The notes beneath the pieces were generated by a model. The model was not told where the DNA came from, searched no databases, and saw nothing but the letters and a program-made list of their open reading frames with translations. A program made the translations under genes and the position numbers. From contig JANNMJ010000030.1 in assembly GCA_031397815.1 (NCBI GenBank), positions 1-11,834 of the forward strand: a stretch of 11,834 nt of DNA, written 5' to 3'. The stretch is from JANNMJ01 sp031397815 (GTDB lineage: Bacteria > Bacteroidota > Bacteroidia > Cytophagales > Hymenobacteraceae). The first letter of the stretch is position 1. Each line of letters opens with the position of its first letter. Of the stretch, positions 1 to 6,005 are shown in pieces.

Positions 1-1
1 C

Positions 2-166
2 AACGCCCACCTCACCGTCACCGACGCGGTAGGGCGCTTGGTGTGGCAAGGCCCCGCCACCGGCCCCGAAACGCGGCTCGACCTAAGCCATCAACCCGCC
101 GGGCTATACGGCCTGCGCCTGACGTGGCCCGACGGGCGGACAGTGACGAAAAAGCTGGTGCGGTAA
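2..166 (+). CDS. C-terminal end of a T9SS-exported protein (type A sorting domain), 5'-partial
   Basis: An open frame enters from the left edge and ends at TAA 164-166, leaving 54 residues. The segment has the beta-rich pattern of the type IX secretion C-terminal sorting domain (TIGR04183-like). It begins LTVTDAVGRLVWQG, then has LDLSHQPAGLYGLRLTW (the usual 'L..L..G.Y.l.v' strand pair), then a short turn, and ends in the basic TVTKKLVR. In this family the domain directs an already Sec-exported protein through the T9SS outer-membrane translocon and is usually cleaved and replaced by a surface anchor. The passenger domain lies outside the window, so the enzyme or adhesin it carries cannot be named. 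The domain restricts the host essentially to the Bacteroidota. The identification rests on pattern only, but the spacing of the conserved features and the terminal KKLVR are characteristic. Confidence 0.8.
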   Translation, partial: NAHLTVTDAVGRLVWQGPATGPETRLDLSHQPAGLYGLRLTWPDGRTVTKKLVR

Positions 167-183
167 AAGCACGTCACTCCAAT

Positions 184-223
184 TTTCCTCACCAGAGGAA
201 AGGGGCTAGGGGTGAGTTTTTTT
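184..223 (+). terminator. Probable intrinsic terminator of the T9SS gene
   Basis: Eighteen bases after the stop codon, CTCACC (188-193) can pair with GGTGAG (211-216), directly followed by seven T residues (217-223). A competing small hairpin is TTTCCTC (184-190) with GAGGAAA (195-201). The T run placed right after a stem fits a Rho-independent terminator for the rightward gene. The stem is short and its loop long, so confidence is moderate. Confidence 0.45.
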
Positions 224-237
224 CGCTGAACGACCAT

Positions 238-279
238 AAAAAAATCGGCCGCTTCCTGTACACAGGAAGCGGCCGATTT
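238..279 (-). terminator. Terminator of pyk, perfect 18-bp hairpin
   Basis: AAATCGGCCGCTTCCTGT (242-259) is followed two bases later by its exact reverse complement (262-279), forming a perfect 18-bp inverted repeat. Read on the minus strand, downstream of the pyk stop at 317, the stem is followed by a run of eight T residues (complement of the A run 238-244 plus the stem end). This is a textbook intrinsic terminator for pyk. On the plus strand only TTT plus a weak T-rich stretch follows, so it may also back up the terminator of the T9SS gene. Confidence 0.85.
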
Positions 280-316
280 GCTTTACTGAACCTCGCAGAA
301 GCTCAGGCGCTAAGCC

Positions 317-1753
317 TTACGCCACGCTGATCTTGATCATATTCGTCGGGCCTTTCTCCATCACTGGCATCGAGCCGGTGTTGATGAATACATCGCCGGG
401 GGTGAGGTTGCCGGTGGTCGTGAGGATGTACTTGATGTCGGAGATGATCGAGTCGGTGGAGTTGAACCGGTCGTAGTAGAAGCCCTGGATGCCCCACACG
501 AGGTTGAGCAGGTTGAGGAGCTGCCGGTTATCGGTGAAGATGAAGATGCGCGCTTTGGGGCGGTTCTTGGCGAGCTGGAAGGCCGTGTAGCCCGAGCGCG
601 TCATGCCGATGATGGCGCGGGCGCCGGTATCGCGGGCCAAGCCGCAGGCGTTCGCCACGAGCGACGCCGACAGGAACAGGTCGTCCTTCGGGTCGAGGGG
701 CTGCCGCTTATGGAAAATATCGGCTTCGGCTTCCACGGCGGCAATCGTGCGGTGCATCGCCCGAATCGTCTCCACCGGGTAAGCACCGGCGGCGGTTTCG
801 GCGGAGAGCATCAGCGCGTCGGCGCCGTCCATGACGGCGTTCGCGACGTCGTTCGTCTCGGCGCGCGTTGGGCGGGGCGCGGTAATCATCGACTCCATCA
901 TCTGCGTCGCCACGATGACGGGCTTTGCCGCCGCGTTACAGGCCGCCACAAGGCGCTTCTGCACCATCGGGACGGTCTCCATCCCGACTTCGACGCCCAA
1001 GTCGCCGCGCGCCACCATAACGGCGTCCGACACGGCCACGATCTCGTCCATATTCTTGACGGCTTCCGGCTTTTCGACCTTCGCAATCACGCGCGCCGTC
1101 TTCCCGGATTCGGCAATCAGGCGCTTGATGAAGTGAATGTCTTCCGCGGAGCGCACGAACGACAGCGCGACCCACTCGACATCGTGCTCCAGCCCGAACT
1201 TGAGGTCTTCGATGTCTTTTTCGGTGAGCGACGGGGCCGAAACGTTCGAATCCGGCAGGTTGATGCCTTTACGCGGCTTCACGACGCCGCCGTAAATCAC
1301 TTCCACATCCACTTCGCGCTTGCCGTCGGTGGCGAGGACTTTCAGCTCCAGCTTGCCGTCGTCGAGCAGAATGGCGTCGCCGGGCTTCACGTCCTGCGCC
1401 AAGCCGAGGTAAATGGTGCTGAGCCGGGTGGCGGTCGAAATTTCTTTCTCGCCGCACACGAGCTTGATGTGGTCACCGGCTTTAATCTCGACCTGACCGC
1501 CTTCCACTTCGCCGAGGCGAATCTTCGGGCCTTGCAGATCCTGCAAGAGGCAGACGTTGGTGCGTAAATCTTTATTCAGCCGCCGCACCAGATTGATGAC
1601 GGCGAGGTGATCGGCGTAGGAGCCGTGTGAGAAATTCAGCCGAAAAACATCTACGCCTTCCTCGATGAGGCGGCGGAGCATTTCGTAGGAATTAGAGGCG
1701 GGGCCAACCGTGGCCACGATTTTGGTTCGGGTCTGACGAGCAGTTTCGAGCAT
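317..1753 (-). CDS. pyk: Pyruvate kinase
   Basis: Cytosolic glycolytic enzyme transferring phosphate from phosphoenolpyruvate to ADP to give pyruvate and ATP. The 478-residue product matches the usual length of the short form without an added PEP-utilizer domain. Visible landmarks are the N-terminal barrel start TRTKIVATVGPAS (8-20), the substrate-binding Arg in VFRLNFSHG (R38), the small B domain (about 75-160), the catalytic Lys in RVIAKVEKPE (K225) with metal ligands E227 and D251 of ARGDLGVEV, and the ATQMMESM...PRPTRAE helix (282-299). AETAAGAYP follows, then a complete C domain with GMTRSGYTA and the terminal INTGSMP. The start ATG (1751-1753) lies just ahead of the conserved N-terminus. 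It is 36 bases downstream of the IPExxxVDY-family gene on the same strand, so the two are probably co-transcribed. By my recalled alignment, the position that carries Glu in K+-dependent and Lys in K+-independent enzymes is Leu116 here. Confidence 0.97.
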   Translation of the reverse strand: MLETARQTRTKIVATVGPASNSYEMLRRLIEEGVDVFRLNFSHGSYADHLAVINLVRRLNKDLRTNVCLLQDLQGPKIRLGEVEGGQVEIKAGDHIKLVCGEKEISTATRLSTIYLGLAQDVKPGDAILLDDGKLELKVLATDGKREVDVEVIYGGVVKPRKGINLPDSNVSAPSLTEKDIEDLKFGLEHDVEWVALSFVRSAEDIHFIKRLIAESGKTARVIAKVEKPEAVKNMDEIVAVSDAVMVARGDLGVEVGMETVPMVQKRLVAACNAAAKPVIVATQMMESMITAPRPTRAETNDVANAVMDGADALMLSAETAAGAYPVETIRAMHRTIAAVEAEADIFHKRQPLDPKDDLFLSASLVANACGLARDTGARAIIGMTRSGYTAFQLAKNRPKARIFIFTDNRQLLNLLNLVWGIQGFYYDRFNSTDSIISDIKYILTTTGNLTPGDVFINTGSMPVMEKGPTNMIKISVA

Positions 1754-1789
1754 CGGTGGGAATTACAAACAGCGGACGACAGGGTCGAT

Positions 1790-2251
1790 CTAAGGACTCA
1801 ATAAAGCTTCCCAACCACGCAACTGACTGGGGTCGAACGGGCAAACGTACTGCACGAGCGGCACCCCGCGCAACCGGGCCACCCACGCGGCGGGGTCAAA
1901 AAATTCCGCCAACGCCCCTTCGAGTACGAGTAAGAAGTCGAAAGAAGCTAATTCGGGCATTAAAAAAGGCCGCGCCCGCCCCGCAATTCCACCCGCCCGA
2001 TTTGCCAGCAGCCGCACGGCCCCGTGGGGCGTCGGGTACCGAAACTGGACGACGCTCAGCGCCGTGCTCAGCGCCGTACTCGGGGCCGCGCTCGGGCGGT
2101 CAGAAGTGGGCGTATGCTCGGCTTGGCGCACTAATCGCCAGCCGAGGGCCTGATTCAGCGCCCACGCCAGCCGGTATTCCCGCTCGCTGCTCACCAGGCC
2201 AAGGAGCGCAAAGTCACAAACGGGCGGACAGTCGAGCAGGAGCGTTTTCAT
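1790..2251 (-). CDS. IPExxxVDY family protein (function unknown)
   Basis: Small 153-residue protein with the landmarks of the Bacteroidota IPExxxVDY family, whose function is unknown. The N-terminal block is CDFALLGLVSSEREYRLAWALN (12-33, shown in parts: CDFALLGL, then EYRLAWALN). The name motif appears in degenerate form as MPELASFDF (98-106), with Met for Ile, Phe for Val and Phe for Tyr. A C-terminal block follows with VPLVQYVCPFDPSQLRGWEAL. Location supports the call: in many Bacteroidota this family sits between the acpP-fabF-rnc cluster and pyk, as here. The start ATG at 2249-2251 is chosen because the family begins near this point; the frame stays open upstream but would run across acpP. 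Residues about 45-66 are a Ser/Ala/Pro/Thr-rich insertion encoded by a 12-bp tandem repeat and look disordered. No catalytic residues are recognisable. Confidence 0.8.
   Translation of the reverse strand: MKTLLLDCPPVCDFALLGLVSSEREYRLAWALNQALGWRLVRQAEHTPTSDRPSAAPSTALSTALSVVQFRYPTPHGAVRLLANRAGGIAGRARPFLMPELASFDFLLVLEGALAEFFDPAAWVARLRGVPLVQYVCPFDPSQLRGWEALLSP
2055..2099. repeat. 12-bp imperfect tandem repeat inside the IPExxxVDY gene
   Basis: Units on the plus strand are CTCAGCGCCGTG (2055-2066), CTCAGCGCCGTA (2067-2078), CTCGGGGCCGCG (2079-2090) and a partial CTCGGGCGG (2091-2099). On the coding (minus) strand the clean units read as a four-residue repeat, Leu-Ser-Thr-Ala. Because the unit is a multiple of three, copy-number changes would stay in frame. 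Confidence 0.85.
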
Positions 2252-2293
2252 AGACGGGGCGCGAAGGTATAGCCGCCGCGCCGAGGGCGCCGG

Positions 2294-2326
2294 TTTGGTA
2301 AAGTTTGCGTTTACGTGTTTCCTTTG
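2294..2326 (+). promoter_or_regulatory. Candidate Bacteroidota-type promoter for acpP
   Basis: TTTG at 2294-2297 and TTCCTTTG at 2319-2326 are 21 bases apart. They resemble the Bacteroidota housekeeping elements TTTG (-33) and TAnnTTTG (-7), with one mismatch in the latter. Transcription would begin around 2333, leaving about a 40-base leader before acpP. The stretch 2252-2372 is the divergent control region between the pyk-side operon and acpP. On the minus strand TACCTTCG (2269 to 2262) is a one-mismatch -7 candidate for the IPExxxVDY gene, but I see no matching -33 element. Confidence 0.35.
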
Positions 2327-2372
2327 CGCGGCATTCGCCAACCCCCACATAGACTTCAAGCCCCCCAAGGAA

Positions 2373-2609
2373 ATGTCAGAAATCGCAGACAAAGTCAAGA
2401 GCATCATCATCGAGAAGCTCGGCGTCGATGAATCGGAGGTAACTCCAGAGGCCAGCTTCACCAACGATCTCGGTGCCGACTCGCTCGACACGGTAGAGCT
2501 GATCATGGAGTTCGAGAAAGAATTCAACGTTTCGATCCCAGACGATCAGGCCGAGAATATCCAAACCGTCGGGCAAGCTGTCAGCTACCTCGAGGAGCAC
2601 GCCAAATAA
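2373..2609 (+). CDS. acpP: Acyl carrier protein
   Basis: The 78-residue acidic carrier of growing fatty acyl chains in type II fatty acid synthesis. The sequence begins MSEIADKVKSIIIEKLGV and carries the phosphopantetheine attachment motif GADSLDTVE with Ser37 as the modified residue. It then has helix II/III features (MEFEKEFNVSIPDDQAENI) and ends SYLEEHAK. Length and composition match standard ACP. An in-frame upstream start at 2295 would add 26 residues, but the ATG at 2373 is chosen because the protein then has the canonical N-terminus and is preceded by AAGGAA next to the start. It is followed by a structured spacer and then fabF, its direct enzymatic partner; the pairing acpP-fabF is conserved in Bacteroidota. 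Confidence 0.97.
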   Translation: MSEIADKVKSIIIEKLGVDESEVTPEASFTNDLGADSLDTVELIMEFEKEFNVSIPDDQAENIQTVGQAVSYLEEHAK

Positions 2610-2615
2610 GTGCTT

Positions 2616-2630
2616 ACCGGCCCGGCCGGT
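2616..2630. repeat. Short inverted repeat just after acpP
   Basis: ACCGGCC (2616-2622), one base, then GGCCGGT (2624-2630), starting seven bases after the acpP stop codon. As RNA the realistic form is a 5-bp stem ACCGG/CCGGT with a five-base loop. It shares the ACCGGT ends with the larger hairpin at 2667-2705. No T run follows, so it is not a classical terminator. Confidence 0.6.
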
Positions 2631-2642
2631 ACGCTAAGTTGC

Positions 2643-2726
2643 CAACGCCGCCGCGCGTGTAAGGTCACCGGTAGGCTCCGAAACCTTCGTTCGGGGCCTA
2701 CCGGTCCTTGCCGTTCGGCGGCGTTG
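2643..2726 (+). other. Nested inverted repeats between acpP and fabF (candidate structured RNA or processing element)
   Basis: CAACGCCGCCG (2643-2653) and CGGCGGCGTTG (2716-2726) are exact 11-base reverse complements. They enclose a strong inner hairpin, ACCGGTAGGCTCCGAA (2667-2682) with TTCGGGGCCTACCGGT (2690-2705). That stem is 16 bp with a single G.T pair and a seven-base loop. AAGG (2661-2664) and CCTT (2706-2709) can extend it across a small bulge. The whole folds as a long rod with an outer stem of about 84 bases span. No U tract follows either stem, which argues against a plain terminator. It sits inside the acpP-fabF transcript region, so it could be an RNase III target, a 3'-end stabiliser for the abundant acpP message, or an attenuator. 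Function is inferred from structure alone. Confidence 0.6.
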
Positions 2727-2732
2727 TAGCTT

Positions 2733-2764
2733 GCGCCGAAAACCGATTCGGTCGGTTTCCGGCG
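2733..2764 (+). repeat. Second hairpin upstream of fabF
   Basis: GCCGAAAACCGA (2735-2746) pairs with TCGGTTTCCGGC (2752-2763) with one mismatch around the loop TTCGG; C2734 and G2764 can extend it. It follows the nested repeat by eight bases and is about 110 bases ahead of the fabF start, so it is not a start-site mask. It may be part of the same structured element. Confidence 0.6.
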
Positions 2765-2876
2765 GCGGCTTACTACTTTCGTCCGCGATTTGACCCTGCT
2801 TTGGCACGATTGTGCCGGTCGCAGTGTCATTTCCCGCCTCTTCAACACGTTTTTATCGTTCGTTTTGCCTTCTTCT

Positions 2877-4130
2877 ATGGGACTTAAGCGCGTCGTCGTT
2901 ACGGGCCTGGGCGCTATTACGCCGCTGGGTAATACCGTAGCCGCGTACTGGGAAGGGCTGGTCGCTGGTCGGAGCGGAGCCGGGATGATTACCCGCTTCG
3001 ATGCCACCAAGTTCAAGACCCGCTTCGCCTGTGAGGTGAAGGGGTACAACGCCGATGACTACTTCGACCGTAAAGAGGTCAAGAAGATGGACCTGTTCAC
3101 GCAGTTTGCGATGGTGGCCGCCGCAGAAGCGGTAACCGACGCCAACCTGCTCGAAAACAATGTGGATAAAGACCGCATTGGCGTCATCTGGGGTTCGGGT
3201 ATCGGCGGGCTGAAATCGTTGCAGGATGAGTGCGTGCAGTTCGGGCGCGGCGATGGCACGCCCCGGTTCTCGCCGTTCTTCATTCCGCGCATGATTGCCG
3301 ATTTGGCGGCCGGTCATATTTCCATCAAATACGGTTTCCGGGGACCGAACTTCGTCACGGTTTCGGCGTGCGCTTCGGCGTCCAATGCCGTCATCGACGC
3401 GTTCAACTACCTGCGCCTCGGAATGGCCGACGTCATCGTGACGGGCGGCTCGGAAGCGGCGATTACTGAATCCGGTATCGGCGGCTTCAACGCTCTGAAA
3501 GCGATGAGCGAGCGGAACGACGATTTCCAAGCGGCTTCGCGGCCGTACGATAAAGACCGTGATGGCTTCGTGCTCGGTGAAGGCGGCGGCGCTTTGATTC
3601 TCGAAGAGCTGGAGCACGCCAAAGCGCGCGGCGCGAAGATTTACTGTGAGCTGATCGGCGCGGGTATGACCGCCGACGCCTACCACATGACGGCGCCCGA
3701 CCCGGAAGGAAAAGGCGTGACGATGGTCATGACGAACGCCCTGCGCGACGCCGGCATCCGGCCCGAAGAAGTCGATTACATCAACACCCACGGCACCAGC
3801 ACGCCCCTCGGCGACGGCGCCGAAGTGAAAGCCATCGAGAAGGTTTTCGGGGAAGCCGCCTACGCGCTCAATATCAGCAGCACCAAATCTATGACCGGGC
3901 ACTTGCTCGGCGGGGCTGGCGGAATCGAGGCGCTTGCCTGCGTCCTCGCGATTCAGCACGGCATCGTTCCCCCGACGATTAATCATTTCACCGACGATCC
4001 GGAGCTGAATCCACGGCTCAACTTCACCTTCAACGAAGCCCAGACCCGCCCCGTGCGCGTGGCGCTGAGTAACACGTTTGGTTTTGGCGGGCACAACACG
4101 TCGGTCATCTTCCGCGCTTTCAGCGAGTAG
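2877..4130 (+). CDS. fabF: Beta-ketoacyl-ACP synthase II
   Basis: Condensing enzyme of cytosolic fatty acid elongation: it joins malonyl-ACP to an acyl-enzyme intermediate, extending the chain by two carbons. The 417-residue product has the complete thiolase-fold active site. This comprises the acyl-accepting Cys165 in TVSACASASN, His305 in NTHGTSTPLGD, Lys337 in SSTKSMTGH and His342 in the same motif. The start (GLKRVVVTGLGAITPLGN) and end (LSNTFGFGGHNTSVIF) are both canonical. Active-site spacing is that of E. coli FabF (C163/H303/K335/H340). ATG 2877 is chosen because the family N-terminus begins right there; an earlier in-frame start would add 29 unrelated residues. It lies downstream of its substrate carrier acpP and six bases before rnc. 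Confidence 0.97.
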   Translation: MGLKRVVVTGLGAITPLGNTVAAYWEGLVAGRSGAGMITRFDATKFKTRFACEVKGYNADDYFDRKEVKKMDLFTQFAMVAAAEAVTDANLLENNVDKDRIGVIWGSGIGGLKSLQDECVQFGRGDGTPRFSPFFIPRMIADLAAGHISIKYGFRGPNFVTVSACASASNAVIDAFNYLRLGMADVIVTGGSEAAITESGIGGFNALKAMSERNDDFQAASRPYDKDRDGFVLGEGGGALILEELEHAKARGAKIYCELIGAGMTADAYHMTAPDPEGKGVTMVMTNALRDAGIRPEEVDYINTHGTSTPLGDGAEVKAIEKVFGEAAYALNISSTKSMTGHLLGGAGGIEALACVLAIQHGIVPPTINHFTDDPELNPRLNFTFNEAQTRPVRVALSNTFGFGGHNTSVIFRAFSE

Positions 4131-4136
4131 TCGCGC

Positions 4137-4895
4137 GTGCCCGGAGGCGTCGTTTTACGGTCCTTACTGCGCTCATCGGATGACCGCAGATTCGCTTCAG
4201 ATATCCGAGCCATTACGGGCGCTTCGCCGCGAGTACTATCGCTGTACCACCTGGCGTTGACCCACACGTCGTACGTGCGCCCCAACGCGAACGGTGCGCC
4301 CGGCAAGCCCGGCCCACCGCTGCGCACCCACGAAACGAACGAGCGTCTGGAATTCTTGGGCGATGCCGTGCTGGGGTCAGTGGTGGCGGAATATTTATTT
4401 AAGAAATTTCCTTACGAAGCCGAAGGTTTCCTGACGGAGCTGCGCGCGCGCATCGTCAACCGCGAAAGCCTGAATATGCTGGCGGTGCGCCTCGGGGTCG
4501 ATAAGCTCGTGAAGGCCGACCGCTCGCAGACCGGGCGGCACCGCTCCCTCAACGGCAACGCGCTGGAGGCGCTTGTGGGGGCGGTTTATCTGGATAGAGG
4601 CTACCGCCCGACACGCCTCTTCATCCTCGATAAAATCATCAAGCCGTTCGTCGATGTGACGGCGCTTTCCACCACCACCGCCAACTTCAAGAGCAAGCTC
4701 ATCGAGTGGGGGCAGGCGCAGGGGCGCGTCATCCGCTTCGATTTGGTGAGTCAGCAGCGGCAAGGCGGCACCACCGAGTTCCGCTCTGATGTGTACTTGG
4801 ACGATCAGCTCATCGCGAGCGGGTCGGGGTTATCGCGGAAGGCCTCGGAGCAGGCGGCGGCGGAGAAAAGCTTGCAGGCGCTGGGGGTGGGGTAG
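4137..4895 (+). CDS. rnc: Ribonuclease III
   Basis: Endonuclease that cleaves double-stranded RNA, processing rRNA precursors and structured mRNAs. The 252-residue protein has an N-terminal RNase III domain with the signature NERLEFLGDAV (68-78). It provides metal-binding Glu72 and Asp76; Glu69 corresponds to E38 of E. coli. The second acidic cluster is NALEALVGAVYLD (141-153), with Glu144 as the E117 equivalent. A C-terminal dsRNA-binding domain follows (about 183-250; NFKSKLIEWGQ ... SGSGLSRKASEQAAAEKSLQAL). The position of E. coli D114 is Asn141. A Gly/Pro-rich insertion (about 49-66) precedes the signature. GTG 4137 is the only plausible standard start in this frame before the conserved region. 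It is six bases after fabF, implying translational coupling. Confidence 0.94.
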   Translation: MPGGVVLRSLLRSSDDRRFASDIRAITGASPRVLSLYHLALTHTSYVRPNANGAPGKPGPPLRTHETNERLEFLGDAVLGSVVAEYLFKKFPYEAEGFLTELRARIVNRESLNMLAVRLGVDKLVKADRSQTGRHRSLNGNALEALVGAVYLDRGYRPTRLFILDKIIKPFVDVTALSTTTANFKSKLIEWGQAQGRVIRFDLVSQQRQGGTTEFRSDVYLDDQLIASGSGLSRKASEQAAAEKSLQALGVG

Positions 4896-4934
4896 GGGAC
4901 AAAACATCCTTCAGCCACAACAGATTCGCAGAAA

Positions 4935-5906
4935 ATGAACCCAAAATTTCGCCGTTTTCTGTATCCGATTGGCTTGGGCGTACTGGCCGGGTTATTTTAT
5001 GAGTTTGGGTTCGAGCGGCTGGGGAGCGAGTGGGGCGGCGTGATGATGCTCGGGTTTCTGATAGGAGTTCCGATTGCGTTAGGCGCTATTTCGGCGCATT
5101 TTACTCCTGCCGACGCCAGCGTAATGAATCGGTATGTCGTGCGGCCACTGCTGATGAGCTTTGCGTTCGTGCTCGCGGCCCTCTTATTCAAGGTTGAGGG
5201 GGTGATTTGCCTGATAATCGTCCTGCCCCTGTTCATCTCTTTAGGGATTATAGGAGTTGCGCTGCACGACCTGCTTTCCAGAAGGAATCCTAACCGCGAC
5301 AGGATGCCGGTATTGACGGGCTTGGTCATTTTTCCGCTGTTTATCGGGGTGAGCGAAACCTACTTTGCGTTGCCGGAAAGCATTCAGCGGGTGGAAAACA
5401 GCGTAACTATTGCCGCTTCACCGGCGGTTGTGTGGGAGCAGATTGTGCGGGTGCCGCCGATTCGGGCGGAGGAGCTGACGGACAGCCCAGTCGATTGGCT
5501 TGGGTTTCCGCGTCCTGTGGAAGCTACCGTCACGAAGGAAGGCTTGGGGGGTGTTCGGCACGCGTCGTTTGAAGGCGGGGTGTTGTTCGTGGAAACGGTA
5601 GACCGCTGGGAAGCGCAACGGTGCCTGTCGTTCAGCATCAAAGCGCAGACGGAAACTATTCCACCCACCACTTTCGACGAGCACATCGTGGTCGGCGGTA
5701 AATACTTCGATGTGTTGCGCGGCACCTACGAGCTTCAGCCTACCGCCGATGGCCAAACCAGCCTGCTACTTTGGAGCGACCACCGCCTGAATACCCGCCT
5801 GAACCCGTATGCCGGCATCTGGACGCGCTACGTAATGAGTGAGATTCAGCGCCGGATATTGACCGTGGTCAGTCATCGAGCCGAAGCCGCGAAGGATATT
5901 CTTTGA
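4935..5906 (+). CDS. Membrane protein with C-terminal SRPBCC/START-like domain, function unknown
   Basis: I do not recognise a named gene. The 323-residue product has an N-terminal membrane part with about five hydrophobic segments (roughly 9-22, 34-54, 72-86, 88-112 and 125-143). A soluble domain of about 170 residues follows. That domain starts VENSVTIAASPAVVWEQIVRV (in parts: NSVTIAASPAVVWEQI, 155-170), the usual opening strand and helix of SRPBCC/polyketide-cyclase-like folds. It continues with VDWLGFPRPVEATV, GGVLFVETVDRWE, and ends with TSLLLWSDHRL and a long helix NPYAGIWTRYVMSEIQRRIL (290-309). SRPBCC folds enclose a hydrophobic pocket that binds lipids or other small apolar ligands, so sensing or handling of a membrane-derived ligand is possible but unproven. 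It begins 39 bases after rnc on the same strand and could be read through from it. ATG 4935 is chosen because a typical basic-then-hydrophobic N-terminus (MNPKFRRFLYPIG) follows. Confidence 0.7.
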   Translation: MNPKFRRFLYPIGLGVLAGLFYEFGFERLGSEWGGVMMLGFLIGVPIALGAISAHFTPADASVMNRYVVRPLLMSFAFVLAALLFKVEGVICLIIVLPLFISLGIIGVALHDLLSRRNPNRDRMPVLTGLVIFPLFIGVSETYFALPESIQRVENSVTIAASPAVVWEQIVRVPPIRAEELTDSPVDWLGFPRPVEATVTKEGLGGVRHASFEGGVLFVETVDRWEAQRCLSFSIKAQTETIPPTTFDEHIVVGGKYFDVLRGTYELQPTADGQTSLLLWSDHRLNTRLNPYAGIWTRYVMSEIQRRILTVVSHRAEAAKDIL

Positions 5907-6005
5907 GCGGCTCCGCGATTTCATACCCCTGCGCCGTAAATCGTCGTACCGATAACGAGGCAGTTCAGAGAACCTCTGCCTGTCTGCCTGTTTAGCCTGA
6001 AAACT

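Noticed and set aside
2295..2372. Signal-peptide-like 26-residue N-terminal extension of ACP
   Set aside because: ACP is cytosolic and its canonical start is at 2373 with an adjacent purine-rich site; the extension lies across the promoter candidate.
2252..2527. Upstream extension of the IPExxxVDY gene by 92 codons
   Set aside because: It would overlap acpP in antisense and adds Ser-rich sequence not found in the family; the family N-terminus begins at the 2251 ATG.
2853..4094. A 413-codon stop-free frame on the minus strand opposite fabF
   Set aside because: Antisense shadow in GC-rich DNA; no recognisable domain, and fabF has every active-site residue.
5958..5981. Imperfect hairpin upstream of nadE (AGGCA-GTTC ... 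GAAC-CTC-TGCCT)
   Set aside because: Short with a three-base bulge and no U tract; could be a weak terminator of the upstream gene but not enough to call.
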